Below, in pieces: positions 7,918-16,874 of a DNA stretch of 64,000 nucleotides. A program made the translations under genes and the position numbers. The stretch's first letter is position 1. Every line of letters begins with the position of its first letter. The notes under the pieces were generated by a model. That model was not told the origin of the DNA. It saw only the letters and a program-made list of their open reading frames with translations, and searched no databases. This DNA is from Bradyrhizobium sp. CCGE-LA001 (lineage in GTDB: Bacteria; Pseudomonadota; Alphaproteobacteria; Rhizobiales; Xanthobacteraceae). The stretch is from positions 806,001-870,000 of the forward strand of contig NZ_CP013949.1 of NCBI RefSeq assembly GCF_000296215.2, in the 5' to 3' direction.

Positions 7918-9084
7918 TTAGGCAAAATACCGCGCCAAAATCCCCCGATACACCTTGGTTAGCTTCTCCAGATCAGCCACCGGCACGCGCTCGTCGATCT
8001 GGTGCATGGTCTGGCCGACCAGGCCGAACTCGATCACCGGGCAGTAGCTGGAGATGAAGCGCGCGTCCGAGGTGCCGCCCGAAGTCGACAGCTCCGGCTT
8101 GCGGCCGGTCACCTCCTCGATTGCGGCCACTGCGAGATCGGTGAACGGGCCGGGCTTGGTCACGAACACGTTGGAGTTCGAGGGCTCCCAGACGATGCGG
8201 GCCTTGATGCGGTTACCGCAGGCTTTTGCGAGGCGCGTCTCGACCAGCTCGCGCAAGCTCGCTTGCGTGTGGTTGTCGTTGTAGCGGATGTTGAATTTCG
8301 CGCGGGCCTCGCCGGGAATGACGTTGCTCGCCTTGTTGCCGACGTCGACCGAGGTGAATTCGAGGTTGGAAGCCTGGAATTGCGCGCTGCCATGATCGAG
8401 CGGCTCGTCGGAGATCGCTACGATCAGCCTGGAGATGTCGGGCACCGGATTGGAGGCGCGATGCGGATAGGCGACATGGCCTTGCACGCCGTCGACATAG
8501 AGCGTGCCCGATTGCGAGCCGCGGCGGCCGACCTTGATGGTGTCGCCCAGCGTCTCGACATTGGAGGGCTCGCCCAGCACGCAATGGTCGAACTTTTCGC
8601 CGCGCTCGGCCGCCCATTTCAACAGCTTGATGGTGCCGTTGATGGAGACGTCTTCCTCGTCGCCGGTGATCAGGAACGAGATCGAGCCCTTTCCGTCGGT
8701 GCGCGGCTTGCCGTCATTGGCAGCGAGATGCTGCAGCACCGCGGCGACCGAGCAGGCGATGCCGCCCTTCATGTCGACCGCGCCGCGGCCATGCAGCACG
8801 CCGTCCTTCACCTCACCGGAGAACGCGCCGACGCTCCAGGCGCTCTCGTCACCCGGCGGCACAACGTCGGTGTGTCCGGCAAAGGTGATGTGCGGGCCCT
8901 CGCTGCCGATCCGCGCATAGAGATTGTCGACGTCGGCGGTGCCTTCCTCGCTGAACGTCACGCGGTGGCAAACGAAGCCGGCGGCGGTGAGGATGTTTTC
9001 GAGCACCCCGAGCGCACCGGCATCGGCCGGGGTTACCGAGGGGCAGCGGATCAGGTCGCGGGCAATGGAGAGAGCATCGGTCAT
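7918..9084 (-). CDS. dapE: Succinyl-diaminopimelate desuccinylase
   Basis: A 388-residue M20-family metallohydrolase of the lysine/diaminopimelate pathway. Metal and catalytic residues are visible: H71 and D73 in FAGHTDVVPPGD, D104 in GRGAVDMKGG and E143/E144 in TGDEEDVSINGT. Its start overlaps the stop of the upstream DUF805 gene by 4 bp (ATGA), indicating translational coupling. dapD, which makes the succinylated precursor earlier in the same pathway, lies just beyond DUF805 on the same strand. Confidence 0.95.
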   Translation of the reverse strand: MTDALSIARDLIRCPSVTPADAGALGVLENILTAAGFVCHRVTFSEEGTADVDNLYARIGSEGPHITFAGHTDVVPPGDESAWSVGAFSGEVKDGVLHGRGAVDMKGGIACSVAAVLQHLAANDGKPRTDGKGSISFLITGDEEDVSINGTIKLLKWAAERGEKFDHCVLGEPSNVETLGDTIKVGRRGSQSGTLYVDGVQGHVAYPHRASNPVPDISRLIVAISDEPLDHGSAQFQASNLEFTSVDVGNKASNVIPGEARAKFNIRYNDNHTQASLRELVETRLAKACGNRIKARIVWEPSNSNVFVTKPGPFTDLAVAAIEEVTGRKPELSTSGGTSDARFISSYCPVIEFGLVGQTMHQIDERVPVADLEKLTKVYRGILARYFA

Positions 9085-9698
9085 GCGCCCCGCTTAACAT
9101 GCATGCCGCCGGGTGGGCTAGCACGGGGCGGAACAAATTCGATCTCGCGGCTCTGGTCCCATACTTTTGCGGAGGGCGCGGAATCGTCCCGGGCTTCCGG
9201 GGCGGGACCGAACCGATTGGGCCCTGCGGTGCCGCGCAGGAAGCCGGTCTCGACAAAAGCGGCGAGGGAAAGGATGAAGCTCGCTAGCGCAATCGGCAGC
9301 ATCAAATAGGTGTCCGGAAGGCGGTCCTCGAACTGCTTGGTGAGGCCCGGCAGCATGAAATACGCAAGCAGCCACCAGGCGGACTTGTCGCGATCATGCA
9401 GGCGCTTCACTGTGATCGCGAGGGAGATCCAGAGCGTCAGCGCGGTCGCAGCCAGCTTGAGCAGCAGCAGCGGCAGATTGTCCAGCAGCGCCCATCGATA
9501 GGACGTGGGATCGACGATCCTAAAGACGTCGTCGGCATTCAGATTGAAGGATCTGACCTCGCTGCCCAACGCGTTCATGATGCCCAGGCAAAGGCAGAGC
9601 AGCAGGATCATGCCGCAAAAGACAAGGATCAGGCTGCACCAGAACCCGGCGCGGCCAATCCGGCCGTCGAAGCGGAAGAGGTACCAGGTCCAGTCCAT
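9081..9698 (-). CDS. DUF805 family membrane protein
   Basis: A 205-residue inner-membrane protein. It begins MDWTWYLFRFDGRIGRAGFW, the typical DUF805 opening, followed by three or four hydrophobic segments (about residues 20-45, 75-95, 105-130, 135-155) and the motif RLHDRDKSAWW. The C-terminal tail is Pro/Arg-rich and probably cytosolic. It is sandwiched between dapD and dapE and overlaps dapE by 4 bp. The function is unknown; the position suggests a conserved operon rather than a role in lysine synthesis. Confidence 0.85.
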   Translation of the reverse strand: MDWTWYLFRFDGRIGRAGFWCSLILVFCGMILLLCLCLGIMNALGSEVRSFNLNADDVFRIVDPTSYRWALLDNLPLLLLKLAATALTLWISLAITVKRLHDRDKSAWWLLAYFMLPGLTKQFEDRLPDTYLMLPIALASFILSLAAFVETGFLRGTAGPNRFGPAPEARDDSAPSAKVWDQSREIEFVPPRASPPGGMHVKRGA

Positions 9699-9837
9699 GC
9701 GAGAGGCTCCGGGCGGGAGGCGGCGCCCGGAGAATTGGTCGCGATGGAGGGAGAGCGGGTTCGATGAGGCGAATGGTGAATAGCGAATGGCGGGTAGGGC
9801 CCAGGCCCCATTCTGGCCATTCGCTATTCGCCTGACA

Positions 9838-10683
9838 TCAATCCCGCAGCAGCTCGTTGATGCTGGTCTTGGAGCGCGTGCGCTCGTCGACGCGCTTGAC
9901 GATGACGGCGCAGGCGGTGCTCGGGCCGATCTGGCCGTTCTTCATCGGCTTGCCGGGCAGCGCGCCCGGAACCACCACCGAATACTCGGGGACTTCGCCC
10001 ATGAAGACCTCGCCGGTCTCGCGGTCGACGATCTTGGTCGAGGCGCCCAGGAACACGCCCATCGCCAGCACCGCGCCCTTGCGCACGATCACGCCCTCGG
10101 CGACCTCGCTGCGCGCGCCGATGAAGCAATCGTCCTCGATGATCACGGGCTCGGCCTGGAGCGGCTCGAGCACGCCGCCGATGCCGGCGCCGCCGGAGAT
10201 GTGCACGCGCTTGCCGATCTGGGCGCAGGAGCCGACGGTGGCCCAGGTATCGACCATGGTGCTCTCATCGACATAGGCGCCGAGATTGACGAACGACGGC
10301 ATCAGCACGACGTTCTTGGCGATGAAGGCCGAGCGGCGGACGACGGCGCCCGGCACCGCGCGAAAGCCGGCGTCGCGAAAGCGGTTCTCGCCCCAGCCTT
10401 CGAACTTCGAGGGCACCTTGTCCCACCAGCTCGCCTTGCCGGGGCCGCCGGGAATGACGTCCATGTCGTTGAGGCGGAACGACAGCAGCACCGCCTTCTT
10501 CAGCCATTGATTGACCTTCCACTTGCCATCAGTGTCGCGCTCGGCCACGCGCGCCTCGCCCTTGTCCAAGGTCTCCAGCACCTGCTCCACGGCCTCGCGC
10601 ACCTCGCCCTTGGTCGAAATCGAGATGCCGTCACGCGCGTCGAAGGCGCTGTTGATGGTGGATTCGAGGGCGGACAGGGACAT
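9838..10683 (-). CDS. dapD: 2,3,4,5-tetrahydropyridine-2,6-dicarboxylate N-succinyltransferase
   Basis: A 281-residue DapD, transferring succinyl from succinyl-CoA to tetrahydrodipicolinate. It has an N-terminal helical domain and a left-handed beta-helix of hexapeptide repeats (VRRSAFIAKNVVLMPSFVN onward), with the family signature GGVLEPLQAEPVIIEDDCFI. The ATG at 10683 (MSLSALESTINSAFDAR) gives the family N-terminus; the longer frame runs into an intergenic repeat. Same-strand neighbours DUF805 and dapE suggest a dapD-dapE operon. Confidence 0.95.
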   Translation of the reverse strand: MSLSALESTINSAFDARDGISISTKGEVREAVEQVLETLDKGEARVAERDTDGKWKVNQWLKKAVLLSFRLNDMDVIPGGPGKASWWDKVPSKFEGWGENRFRDAGFRAVPGAVVRRSAFIAKNVVLMPSFVNLGAYVDESTMVDTWATVGSCAQIGKRVHISGGAGIGGVLEPLQAEPVIIEDDCFIGARSEVAEGVIVRKGAVLAMGVFLGASTKIVDRETGEVFMGEVPEYSVVVPGALPGKPMKNGQIGPSTACAVIVKRVDERTRSKTSINELLRD

Positions 10684-10767
10684 CGGGATTTCCTCTAGGA
10701 AGCGGGAATTTCGAAGGATTGGGCGCTTTTTCGGGATTTGAGCGGGCGGAGTCAAGGCATACTCGGT

Positions 10768-10909
10768 CGTCGTCCCGGGGCGCGCGAAGCGCGAGCCGGG
10801 ACCCATAGCCACAGGCAGGTGTTTGGCGAGGACTCGGAGTTATCGATCTCGCGCCACAAGCGCTTCCTGTGGTTATGGGTCCCGGGCTCGCTTCGCGCCC
10901 CGGGACGAC
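10768..10909. repeat. Intergenic palindromic repeat, family C
   Basis: The left part is CGTCCCGGGGCGCGCGAAGC with GCGAGCCGGGACCCATA. The right part is its near-perfect inverted copy: TATGGGTCCCGGGCTCGC with TTCGCGCCCCGGGACG. About 60 nt lie between. It sits between the 3' end of the HAD nucleotidase gene and the start of dapD, where it may end or attenuate transcription. Confidence 0.75.
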
Positions 10910-10914
10910 AGCTG

Positions 10915-11607
10915 TTATCGTGGCAACAGCTTGCCCAAAAACCCCGTCAGATCATCCGTGACGTGGTCGACATGGGCGGCATCCCGGCCCTCCAGTTCCC
11001 AGTCCTCGCGCACCACCTCCTTGGTGCCGTCGGGCCCCACCAGCACCGTGGTCATGCCGAGTGCGTGGGGCACGGTGAGGTTGCGCGCAAGATCCTCGAA
11101 CATGGCGGCGCGGGTCGGATCGACCGAATGGTCCGCGAGAAATTTCCGGTAGGTCTGCTCCGCCGGCTTGGGCTCGAAGCCGGCGGCGATGATGTCGAAC
11201 ACGCCGTCGAAATGGCCGGCGAAGCCGAGCCGCGCCAGCACGGCATCGACATGGTCGACCGAGCCGTTGGTGAGGATCAGCTTTCGTCCCGGCAGCTTTG
11301 CGATGGCCTCGCCGAGCTGCGGGTTCGGCTCCAGCGGCGAATGGTCGATCTCGTGGACATAGGCGAGGTAGTCGTCGGCGGAGACGCCGTGGAGGGTCAT
11401 CATGCCGCGCATGGTGGTGCCGAAGCGCAGATAATAATCCTTCTGGATCTTGCGCGCTTCCTCCGGGCCGACATTCAGCCAGTTGCAGACGAACTCCCCG
11501 ATCCGCGCATCGACCTGCTGCCACAGATTGACGTGATGCGGATAGAGCGTGTTGTCGAGATCGAACACCCAGGTGTCCACATGGTCGAAAGTGCGGGGCA
11601 AGTTCAT
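10915..11607 (-). CDS. HAD-family pyrimidine 5'-nucleotidase-like hydrolase
   Basis: A 230-residue HAD hydrolase. Motif I is WVFDLDNTLYPHH (nucleophile D16, D18), motif II is KLILTNGS, motif III Lys is in FEPKPAEQTY, and motif IV is AAMFEDLARNL. The opening FDLDNTLYP and the helical cap match the SDT1/PHM8-like pyrimidine 5'-nucleotidase group. The ATG at 11607 lies 13 bp after the stop of the DUF1036 gene on the same strand. Substrate is inferred from family. Confidence 0.85.
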   Translation of the reverse strand: MNLPRTFDHVDTWVFDLDNTLYPHHVNLWQQVDARIGEFVCNWLNVGPEEARKIQKDYYLRFGTTMRGMMTLHGVSADDYLAYVHEIDHSPLEPNPQLGEAIAKLPGRKLILTNGSVDHVDAVLARLGFAGHFDGVFDIIAAGFEPKPAEQTYRKFLADHSVDPTRAAMFEDLARNLTVPHALGMTTVLVGPDGTKEVVREDWELEGRDAAHVDHVTDDLTGFLGKLLPR

Positions 11608-11620
11608 CGACTCCTCTCGA

Positions 11621-12607
11621 TCACGGCAGCGCAAACCGCAGCGTCTTGCCGCCGCTCGACATATCCACCGCACCAAAACCCGTGGCGGCGAAGCCGCGGG
11701 CGCCGCAATCGGTCTGCTCGCTGGTCTCGAACTTGGTCTCGCGCGTGCAGAGCTGCTTGTCGCCGCCCCAGTTCAGCGGCCGGTCCTTCAGCCTGACGAC
11801 CCGGTTGTCGGCATCGACCGCTTCGGCGAAGCTGAATATCTGTTTGGGCTGGCCGGCCACATCGGGATGCAGGCACATCTTCGGATCGATGCGATACCAG
11901 CCGCGGCTCGTCACCGACTTGCCGTCGTCGGTCGCGACCGCCGCCATCACCTTGTGCGGCGTGTCGTTGCACCAGGTGAGGCCGCTCGTGGACGGCGTCT
12001 GCACCGCATCGACCATGGTCTTGAAGAAGGTTTGCGACGACACGGTGTCGGACGCGAGTCCACGGCTCTTGAGAAAGCCGGTGAGCGCGGCTTGCGTCTT
12101 CGGCCCGTCGACACCGTCGATCGCGCCGACGTCGTAGCCCGCGATCACCAGCAGCCGCTGGATGCCGGCGAGGCGCGCCTGCTCGTCGTCATATTCGGAA
12201 TCCTCGGCGAGATAGGCAATGAGGTTGCCGTCCGCGGCTTGCGTCGGCGTCACCTGCGTGAAGGCGACTTGCGTCTGACCGCTGCGGCACTGCCGTGCCG
12301 CCGCGATGACGAAATTGTCCTGCGCCACGCACAGCATGTCGCGGCCGTTCTGCGGAATCGGGGAGGCGCCATAGACGCCGAGCGCGCGGGCATTGAGCAG
12401 GATGCGGTCGGCCGTCAGCGTGCCCTGCACCACCACGCGGCAGGTCGCAGGATCGATCCTGAACCAGCCGCGCGTCGCGGTCGCCGCCTTGTCGTCGATG
12501 CCGATCGCGGCCTCGACGACATAGGACATGCGGTTGCAGATCTTGAGGTCGGCGTGCGCAGGCGCAGAGGAGAAGAAGAATGAGACGGCTGCGGCGGGCA
12601 GCGTCAT
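11621..12607 (-). CDS. Exported protein with two DUF1036 domains
   Basis: About 328 residues. Two similar segments start DLKICNRMSYVVEAAIGID and LTWCNDTPHKVMAAVATDD; both contain SRGWYRIDP-like or TRGWFRIDP motifs, and both are DUF1036-like. A middle segment (RLLVIAGYDVGAIDGVDGPK) resembles a peptidoglycan-binding repeat. A hydrophobic signal-like sequence ends APAHA. The ATG at 12607 is my choice, although its n-region lacks positive charge; a GTG start at 12766 overlapping the argB stop would add residues encoded by repeat family B, including MAGLDPAIHG, so I reject it. Function unknown. Confidence 0.8.
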   Translation of the reverse strand: MTLPAAAVSFFFSSAPAHADLKICNRMSYVVEAAIGIDDKAATATRGWFRIDPATCRVVVQGTLTADRILLNARALGVYGASPIPQNGRDMLCVAQDNFVIAAARQCRSGQTQVAFTQVTPTQAADGNLIAYLAEDSEYDDEQARLAGIQRLLVIAGYDVGAIDGVDGPKTQAALTGFLKSRGLASDTVSSQTFFKTMVDAVQTPSTSGLTWCNDTPHKVMAAVATDDGKSVTSRGWYRIDPKMCLHPDVAGQPKQIFSFAEAVDADNRVVRLKDRPLNWGGDKQLCTRETKFETSEQTDCGARGFAATGFGAVDMSSGGKTLRFALP

Positions 12608-12654
12608 CAGGAAGCGGGTGAGGGGAGAGCGGCGGGAGCGCTGAACTTTCCGCT

Positions 12655-12741
12655 CGTCATGCCCGGGCTTGACCCGGCCATCCACGTGCGACAGCGCGCG
12701 CGGAGAGCCGTGGATGGCCGGGTCAAGCCCGGCCATGACGG
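12655..12741. repeat. Intergenic palindromic repeat, family B copy 2
   Basis: Left CGTCATGCCCGGGCTTGACC with CGGCCATCCACG; right CGTGGATGGCCGGGTCAAGC with CCGGCCATGACGG. It is the same element as at 5848-5936 and lies between argB and the DUF1036 gene. Confidence 0.75.
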
Positions 12742-12762
12742 CGTCGCGTGTCTTCTCGTCTC

Positions 12763-13650
12763 TCACTTGTGGATCAGCGTGCCCGTGCCCTGGTTGGTGA
12801 AGAGCTCGAGCAGCACCGCGTGCTGCATCTTGCCGTCGATGATGACGACGCCCTCGACGCCCTGCTCGAGCGCGTAGATGCAGGTCTCGACCTTCGGGAT
12901 CATGCCGCCGGAGATGGTGCCGTCGGCGATCAGCTTTCGCGCGTCCTTCACCGAGAGTTGCGGGATCAGCTTCTTCGACTTGTCGAGCACGCCGGGCACG
13001 TCGGTGAGCAGCAAGAGGCGCTTGGCCTTGAGCGCGCCGGCCACCGCACCGGCAAAGGTGTCAGCGTTGATATTCAGCGTCTGGCCGTCCTTGGACGTTG
13101 CGAGCGGCGCCAGCACCGGGATCAGCTCGTAGCCGATCAACTGGTTGAGCAGCGTGAGGTCGACCTTCTCGGGGTCGCCGACGAAGCCGAGATCGACCGC
13201 CTTCTCGATATGCGAGTCCGGATCGATGATGGTGCGCGTCGTCTTCGACGCCTTCACCATGTTGCCGTCCTTGCCGGACAGGCCCACGGCCTTGCCGCCG
13301 GCCTCGTTGATGTAGCCGACGATCTGCTTGTTGACGGAGCCGGCGAGCACCATCTCGACGATCTCGATCGTCGCGGCGTCGGTGATGCGCAAGCCGGCTG
13401 CGAATTCTGAGACGATGCCGAGCCGCTTGAGCATGGTCGCGATCTGCGGCCCGCCGCCATGCACCACGACAGGATTGATCGCGGTTTGCTCAAGCAGCAC
13501 GATGTCGCGGGCGAAGTTCTTCGCGGTCTCCTCGTCGCCCATGGCATGGCCGCCATATTTGATGACGATGGTTTCCTCGTCATACTGCTGCATGTGCGGC
13601 AGCGCTTCCGACAGGATGCGGGCCTGGTCGAGCGGGGAGATGTCGGTCAT
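12763..13650 (-). CDS. argB: Acetylglutamate kinase
   Basis: A 295-residue amino-acid kinase that phosphorylates N-acetylglutamate, the second step of arginine synthesis. Motifs include VIKYGGHAMG, VVVHGGGPQIATMLKR and TDVPGVLDKSKKLIPQLS, and the ending GTGTLI. It follows the rpmH-rnpA-yidC-engB series, an order seen in Rhodopseudomonas and Bradyrhizobium, though no other arg gene is in the window. Confidence 0.96.
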   Translation of the reverse strand: MTDISPLDQARILSEALPHMQQYDEETIVIKYGGHAMGDEETAKNFARDIVLLEQTAINPVVVHGGGPQIATMLKRLGIVSEFAAGLRITDAATIEIVEMVLAGSVNKQIVGYINEAGGKAVGLSGKDGNMVKASKTTRTIIDPDSHIEKAVDLGFVGDPEKVDLTLLNQLIGYELIPVLAPLATSKDGQTLNINADTFAGAVAGALKAKRLLLLTDVPGVLDKSKKLIPQLSVKDARKLIADGTISGGMIPKVETCIYALEQGVEGVVIIDGKMQHAVLLELFTNQGTGTLIHK

Positions 13651-13725
13651 GTCACGGTCTCGCTGGCGGGTCGGTCGGTGCGCGTTCTATCCGATTGGCG
13701 GGCGTGGCGCAAAGTGTGCGTTCTT

Positions 13726-13860
13726 CCTCTCTCCCCTTGTGGGAGAGGGTGGCTCGCCGCGTAGCGGCGAGACGGGTGAGGGGTTCTGTCCGCGAGCGCG
13801 TCTGTGGAGAGACCCCCTCATCCGGCGCTTCGCGCCACCTTCTCCCACAAGGGGAGAAGG
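13726..13860. repeat. Intergenic palindromic repeat, family D
   Basis: Left CCTCTCTCCCCTTGTGGGAG with AGGGTGGCTCGCCGCGTAGC and GAGGGG; right CCCCCTCATCCGGCGCTTCG with CCACCTTCTCCCACAAGGGG and AGAAGG. The outer arms are inverted copies. This class of repeat near genes is widespread in rhizobia. It separates argB from the DUF423 gene. Confidence 0.75.
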
Positions 13861-13869
13861 AAAAGAGCG

Positions 13870-14238
13870 TCACTTCCTCGCCACCACCGCCGCCAACGTC
13901 ACCGCCAGCCAGCTCGCGATCATCACCATTCCGCCCGTCGGCGCCGCCATCGGAAACAGCGCGTGCCCGGCATATTGCCGCAAGGTGAGGTCGCCCGCGA
14001 ACAGCGCGGCGCCAGCTGCAAAGCCGCACGCGGCCGCAAGGCTAATTCCGCCGTGCAGAAGGCCGCGCGCAAGCAATGCCACGGTCGTGAGTATGGCAGT
14101 TGCATGAAACAGCAGCATGGCGCTGGCCGATGCCAGCCGGCTCGCATCGCCGCCATGTGCGGAGGCCGCCGCCAGCGCGACGCCGGCAGCGCCCATCAGG
14201 CCGGCAAGCCCGATCAGCACGCGTTGCGCCGCCATCAT
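13870..14238 (-). CDS. DUF423 family small membrane protein
   Basis: A 122-residue protein with four hydrophobic segments (about 5-25, 38-58, 64-84, 98-118), beginning MMAAQRVLIGLAGLMGAAG and containing SAHGGDAS and the YAGHALFPMAAPTGGM motif, typical of DUF423 (YgdD-like). Its ATG overlaps the engB stop by 4 bp (14235-14238), so translation is probably coupled to engB. Function unknown. Confidence 0.85.
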   Translation of the reverse strand: MMAAQRVLIGLAGLMGAAGVALAAASAHGGDASRLASASAMLLFHATAILTTVALLARGLLHGGISLAAACGFAAGAALFAGDLTLRQYAGHALFPMAAPTGGMVMIASWLAVTLAAVVARK

Positions 14239-14888
14239 GAGGTCCGCTCTTCCAGCAGCTTCGCCATCGCGGCGCGCAAGCTCTCCATGCCGGTGGAGCT
14301 GCGCGAGGAGGTCGCGAGCACGTTCGGGAACGCGGCGGGATGCTTGGCAAGCGCAGCCTCGGTCTCGGCGATGCGCGCCTGCAACTCGGCGGCCTTGACC
14401 TGGTCGGCCTTGGTCAGCACGATCTGATAGCTGACGGCGGAACGGTCGAGCGTCTTCAGCACTTCGAGATCGACTTCCTTGATCCCATGCCGCGCGTCGA
14501 TCAGCACATAGACGCGCGCGAGCGAGGCGCGTCCCAGCAGGAATTTGTGGATCAGCTCGGTCCAGGACGCCACCTGGCTCTTGGGCGCCTTGGCATAGCC
14601 GTAGCCCGGCATGTCGACGAGCCGCAGGTCACCTTTGCCGGGGACCTCGAAGAAGATCAGTTCCTGGGTGCGCCCCGGCGTGTGCGAGGTGCGCGCCAGC
14701 GCATTGCGTCCCGTGAGCGCGTTGATGAGGCTCGACTTGCCGACATTGGAGCGGCCGGCAAAGGCGATCTCCAGCCCCGCCATCGGCGGCAGCGTCGCGA
14801 TCGAGGGCGAGGCCCAGATGAACTGCCAGTCGCGGGCGAACAGCTTTCGCCCGGCTTCGATCAGCCTCGCATCTTTGTCGTCGGTCAT
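14235..14888 (-). CDS. engB: Ribosome biogenesis GTP-binding protein YihA/YsxC (EngB)
   Basis: A 217-residue TRAFAC GTPase needed for 50S subunit assembly. It has G1 GRSNVGKSSLINAL, the threonine region RTSHTPGRTQ, G3 DMPGYGYA and G4 LTKADQ. The ATG at 14888 (MTDDKDARLIEAGRKLF) is chosen because the upstream frame passes through an intergenic repeat. It lies downstream of yidC, a common alphaproteobacterial arrangement. Confidence 0.95.
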   Translation of the reverse strand: MTDDKDARLIEAGRKLFARDWQFIWASPSIATLPPMAGLEIAFAGRSNVGKSSLINALTGRNALARTSHTPGRTQELIFFEVPGKGDLRLVDMPGYGYAKAPKSQVASWTELIHKFLLGRASLARVYVLIDARHGIKEVDLEVLKTLDRSAVSYQIVLTKADQVKAAELQARIAETEAALAKHPAAFPNVLATSSRSSTGMESLRAAMAKLLEERTS

Positions 14889-14909
14889 GCGAAGCTCGCT
14901 GTTTCCCCA

Positions 14910-14997
14910 CGTCATTGCGAGCGAAGCGAAGCAATCCAGAAATGCATCCGCGGAGGGATTCTGGATTGCTTGGTCGCTTCGCTCCTCGCAATGACGG
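14910..14997. repeat. Intergenic palindromic repeat, family E
   Basis: Left CGTCATTGCGAGCGAAGCGA with AGCAATCCAGAA; right TTCTGGATTGCTTGGTCGC with TTCGCTCCTCGCAATGACG. It has inverted outer arms and a short centre (ATGCATCCGCGGAGGGA). It lies between yidC and engB. Confidence 0.75.
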
Positions 14998-15013
14998 CCC
15001 GTAGTGACGGCGC

Positions 15014-16858
15014 TTACGTCGCCTTCCTTGCGAAGGTCGCCTTGAGATTGTCGAACAGCTCCACCTTCACGCCGTTGCGGCGCATGATGTAGCTCTGCTG
15101 GATCACCGACAGCAAATTGTTCCAGGCCCAGTAGATCACGAGGCCCGCCGGGAAGCCGGCCAGCATGAAGGTGAAGATCAGCGGCATCCAGTTGAAGATG
15201 AGCTGCTGCGTCGGATCCGGCGGCGTCGGGTTCAGCTTCATCTGGAACCACATCGTGATGCCCATGATGATCGGCCAGATGCCGAGTGCGAGGTAATGGC
15301 CGAACACCGGAATCGTGGTCGGATCGAACGGGAGCAGCCCGAACAGGTTGAACAGATTGGTCGGGTCAGGCGCCGAGAGGTCCTTGATCCAGCCGTAGAA
15401 CGGCGCGTGCCGCATCTCGATGGTGACGAACAGCACCTTGTAGAGCGAGAAGAACACCGGGATCTGGATCAGCACGGGCAGACAGCCGGCGACCGGATTG
15501 ATCTTCTCCTTGCGGTAGATCTCCATCATCTCCTGCTGCTGCTTCACCTTGTCGTCGGGATAGCGCTCCTTCAGCGCCATCAGCTGCGGCTGGATCGACT
15601 TCATCTTCGCCATAGAGGCGTAGGATTTGTTCGCCAGCGGGAAGAACAGCAGCTTCACGATCACCGTCACGAGCAGGATCGAGATGCCGAAATTGCCGAA
15701 GAAGCGGAAGAAGAAGTCGAGGCCGAGGAACATCGGCTTGGTGAGGAAATAGAACCAGCCCCAGTCGATCAACAGATCGAAATGATTGAGGCCGAGCTCC
15801 TTGTTGTAGCCGCCGAGACCGGCGAACGGGAACACGCCGACGACGCCGGCTTCCTTGGCGCCCGCGAACAGCCGCGCGTTCGCGGTCGCGGTGCCGCCGA
15901 TCGCGACGGTGACGGGGTCGAGCAGATAGTCGGTTTGGTAGGTATGGACCTTGCCGACGGGATTGGACGAGAAGCGCGCCTGCAGCTGCGCATCGGTGTC
16001 CGGCAGCAGCGCGGAGGCCCAGTATTTGTCGGTGATGCCGAGCCAGCCGTTCGTGGCCTTGAAATTCACCTGCTTGGCTTCGTCGATCTGCTTGTAGGAA
16101 TATTCCTGCAGCTTCTGGTCGCCGAGATAGCCGATCAGGCCTTCATGCAGGATGTAGTAGCCCGAGACCTGCGGCGCGCCGTGGCGCGAGATCAGCGCGA
16201 ACGGATAGAGCGTGACAGGCGCATTGCCGACGTTGCTCACCTCGTCCTTGATGGTGAAGAGATAATGGTCGTCGACCGCGATGGTGCGGCGGAAGGTGAG
16301 GCCGTCGCCATTGTCCCATTTCAGCACCACCGGCGACTTCGGCGTCAGGCTGCCGCTGCCTTCCTGCTGCCAGACGGTCTGGGCATCGGGCATCTTCGCG
16401 GTCACGCCGGTTGCCGCCACCCAGCCGAATTCGGCGTAATAGGGCTCCACGGTGCCGGAGGGAGAATAGAGAATGATCGGCGGCGATTTCGGATCGACGG
16501 TTTCGCGGAATTGCACCAGCGCGATGTCGTCGATGCGGCCGCCCTTCAGCGCGATGCTGCCGGCGATCCGCGGCGTGTCGATCTTCACGCGCGGGCTCGC
16601 GGCAAGGGCGGCCTCGCGGGAAACGGTCGGCTGGGCTTGATTCGCGGCCGGCGTCGACGGCTGAGCCGCGCCGGGTTGCGGCGCGGTGCCCGGGGTCGCG
16701 GACGCGGTCGGCTGTGGCGTGCTGGATTTCTGGAGCTCGGCCGCCTGCTGCTGGGCGCGCTGCTTCTCCATCTGCGGCACATTGTAGAAATACTGCCAGG
16801 CGATCAGCACGAGGCCGGACAGAATGATGGCGAGGATCGTATTGCGGTTGTCGGTCAT
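15014..16858 (-). CDS. yidC: Membrane protein insertase YidC
   Basis: A 614-residue inner-membrane insertase. The first membrane segment is MTDNRNTILAIILSGLVLIAWQYFY, followed by a Pro/Ala/Thr/Gln-rich linker (about 35-85), the large periplasmic beta domain (about 90-350), and the conserved five-helix core (FGISILLVTVIVKLLFFPLA, the cytosolic hairpin with MMEIYRKEKINPVAGCLPV, and a basic tail). It helps fold and insert membrane proteins alone or with SecYEG. It starts 16 bp after rnpA. Confidence 0.97.
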   Translation of the reverse strand: MTDNRNTILAIILSGLVLIAWQYFYNVPQMEKQRAQQQAAELQKSSTPQPTASATPGTAPQPGAAQPSTPAANQAQPTVSREAALAASPRVKIDTPRIAGSIALKGGRIDDIALVQFRETVDPKSPPIILYSPSGTVEPYYAEFGWVAATGVTAKMPDAQTVWQQEGSGSLTPKSPVVLKWDNGDGLTFRRTIAVDDHYLFTIKDEVSNVGNAPVTLYPFALISRHGAPQVSGYYILHEGLIGYLGDQKLQEYSYKQIDEAKQVNFKATNGWLGITDKYWASALLPDTDAQLQARFSSNPVGKVHTYQTDYLLDPVTVAIGGTATANARLFAGAKEAGVVGVFPFAGLGGYNKELGLNHFDLLIDWGWFYFLTKPMFLGLDFFFRFFGNFGISILLVTVIVKLLFFPLANKSYASMAKMKSIQPQLMALKERYPDDKVKQQQEMMEIYRKEKINPVAGCLPVLIQIPVFFSLYKVLFVTIEMRHAPFYGWIKDLSAPDPTNLFNLFGLLPFDPTTIPVFGHYLALGIWPIIMGITMWFQMKLNPTPPDPTQQLIFNWMPLIFTFMLAGFPAGLVIYWAWNNLLSVIQQSYIMRRNGVKVELFDNLKATFARKAT

Positions 16859-16874
16859 CGATATTGTCTCGTCA

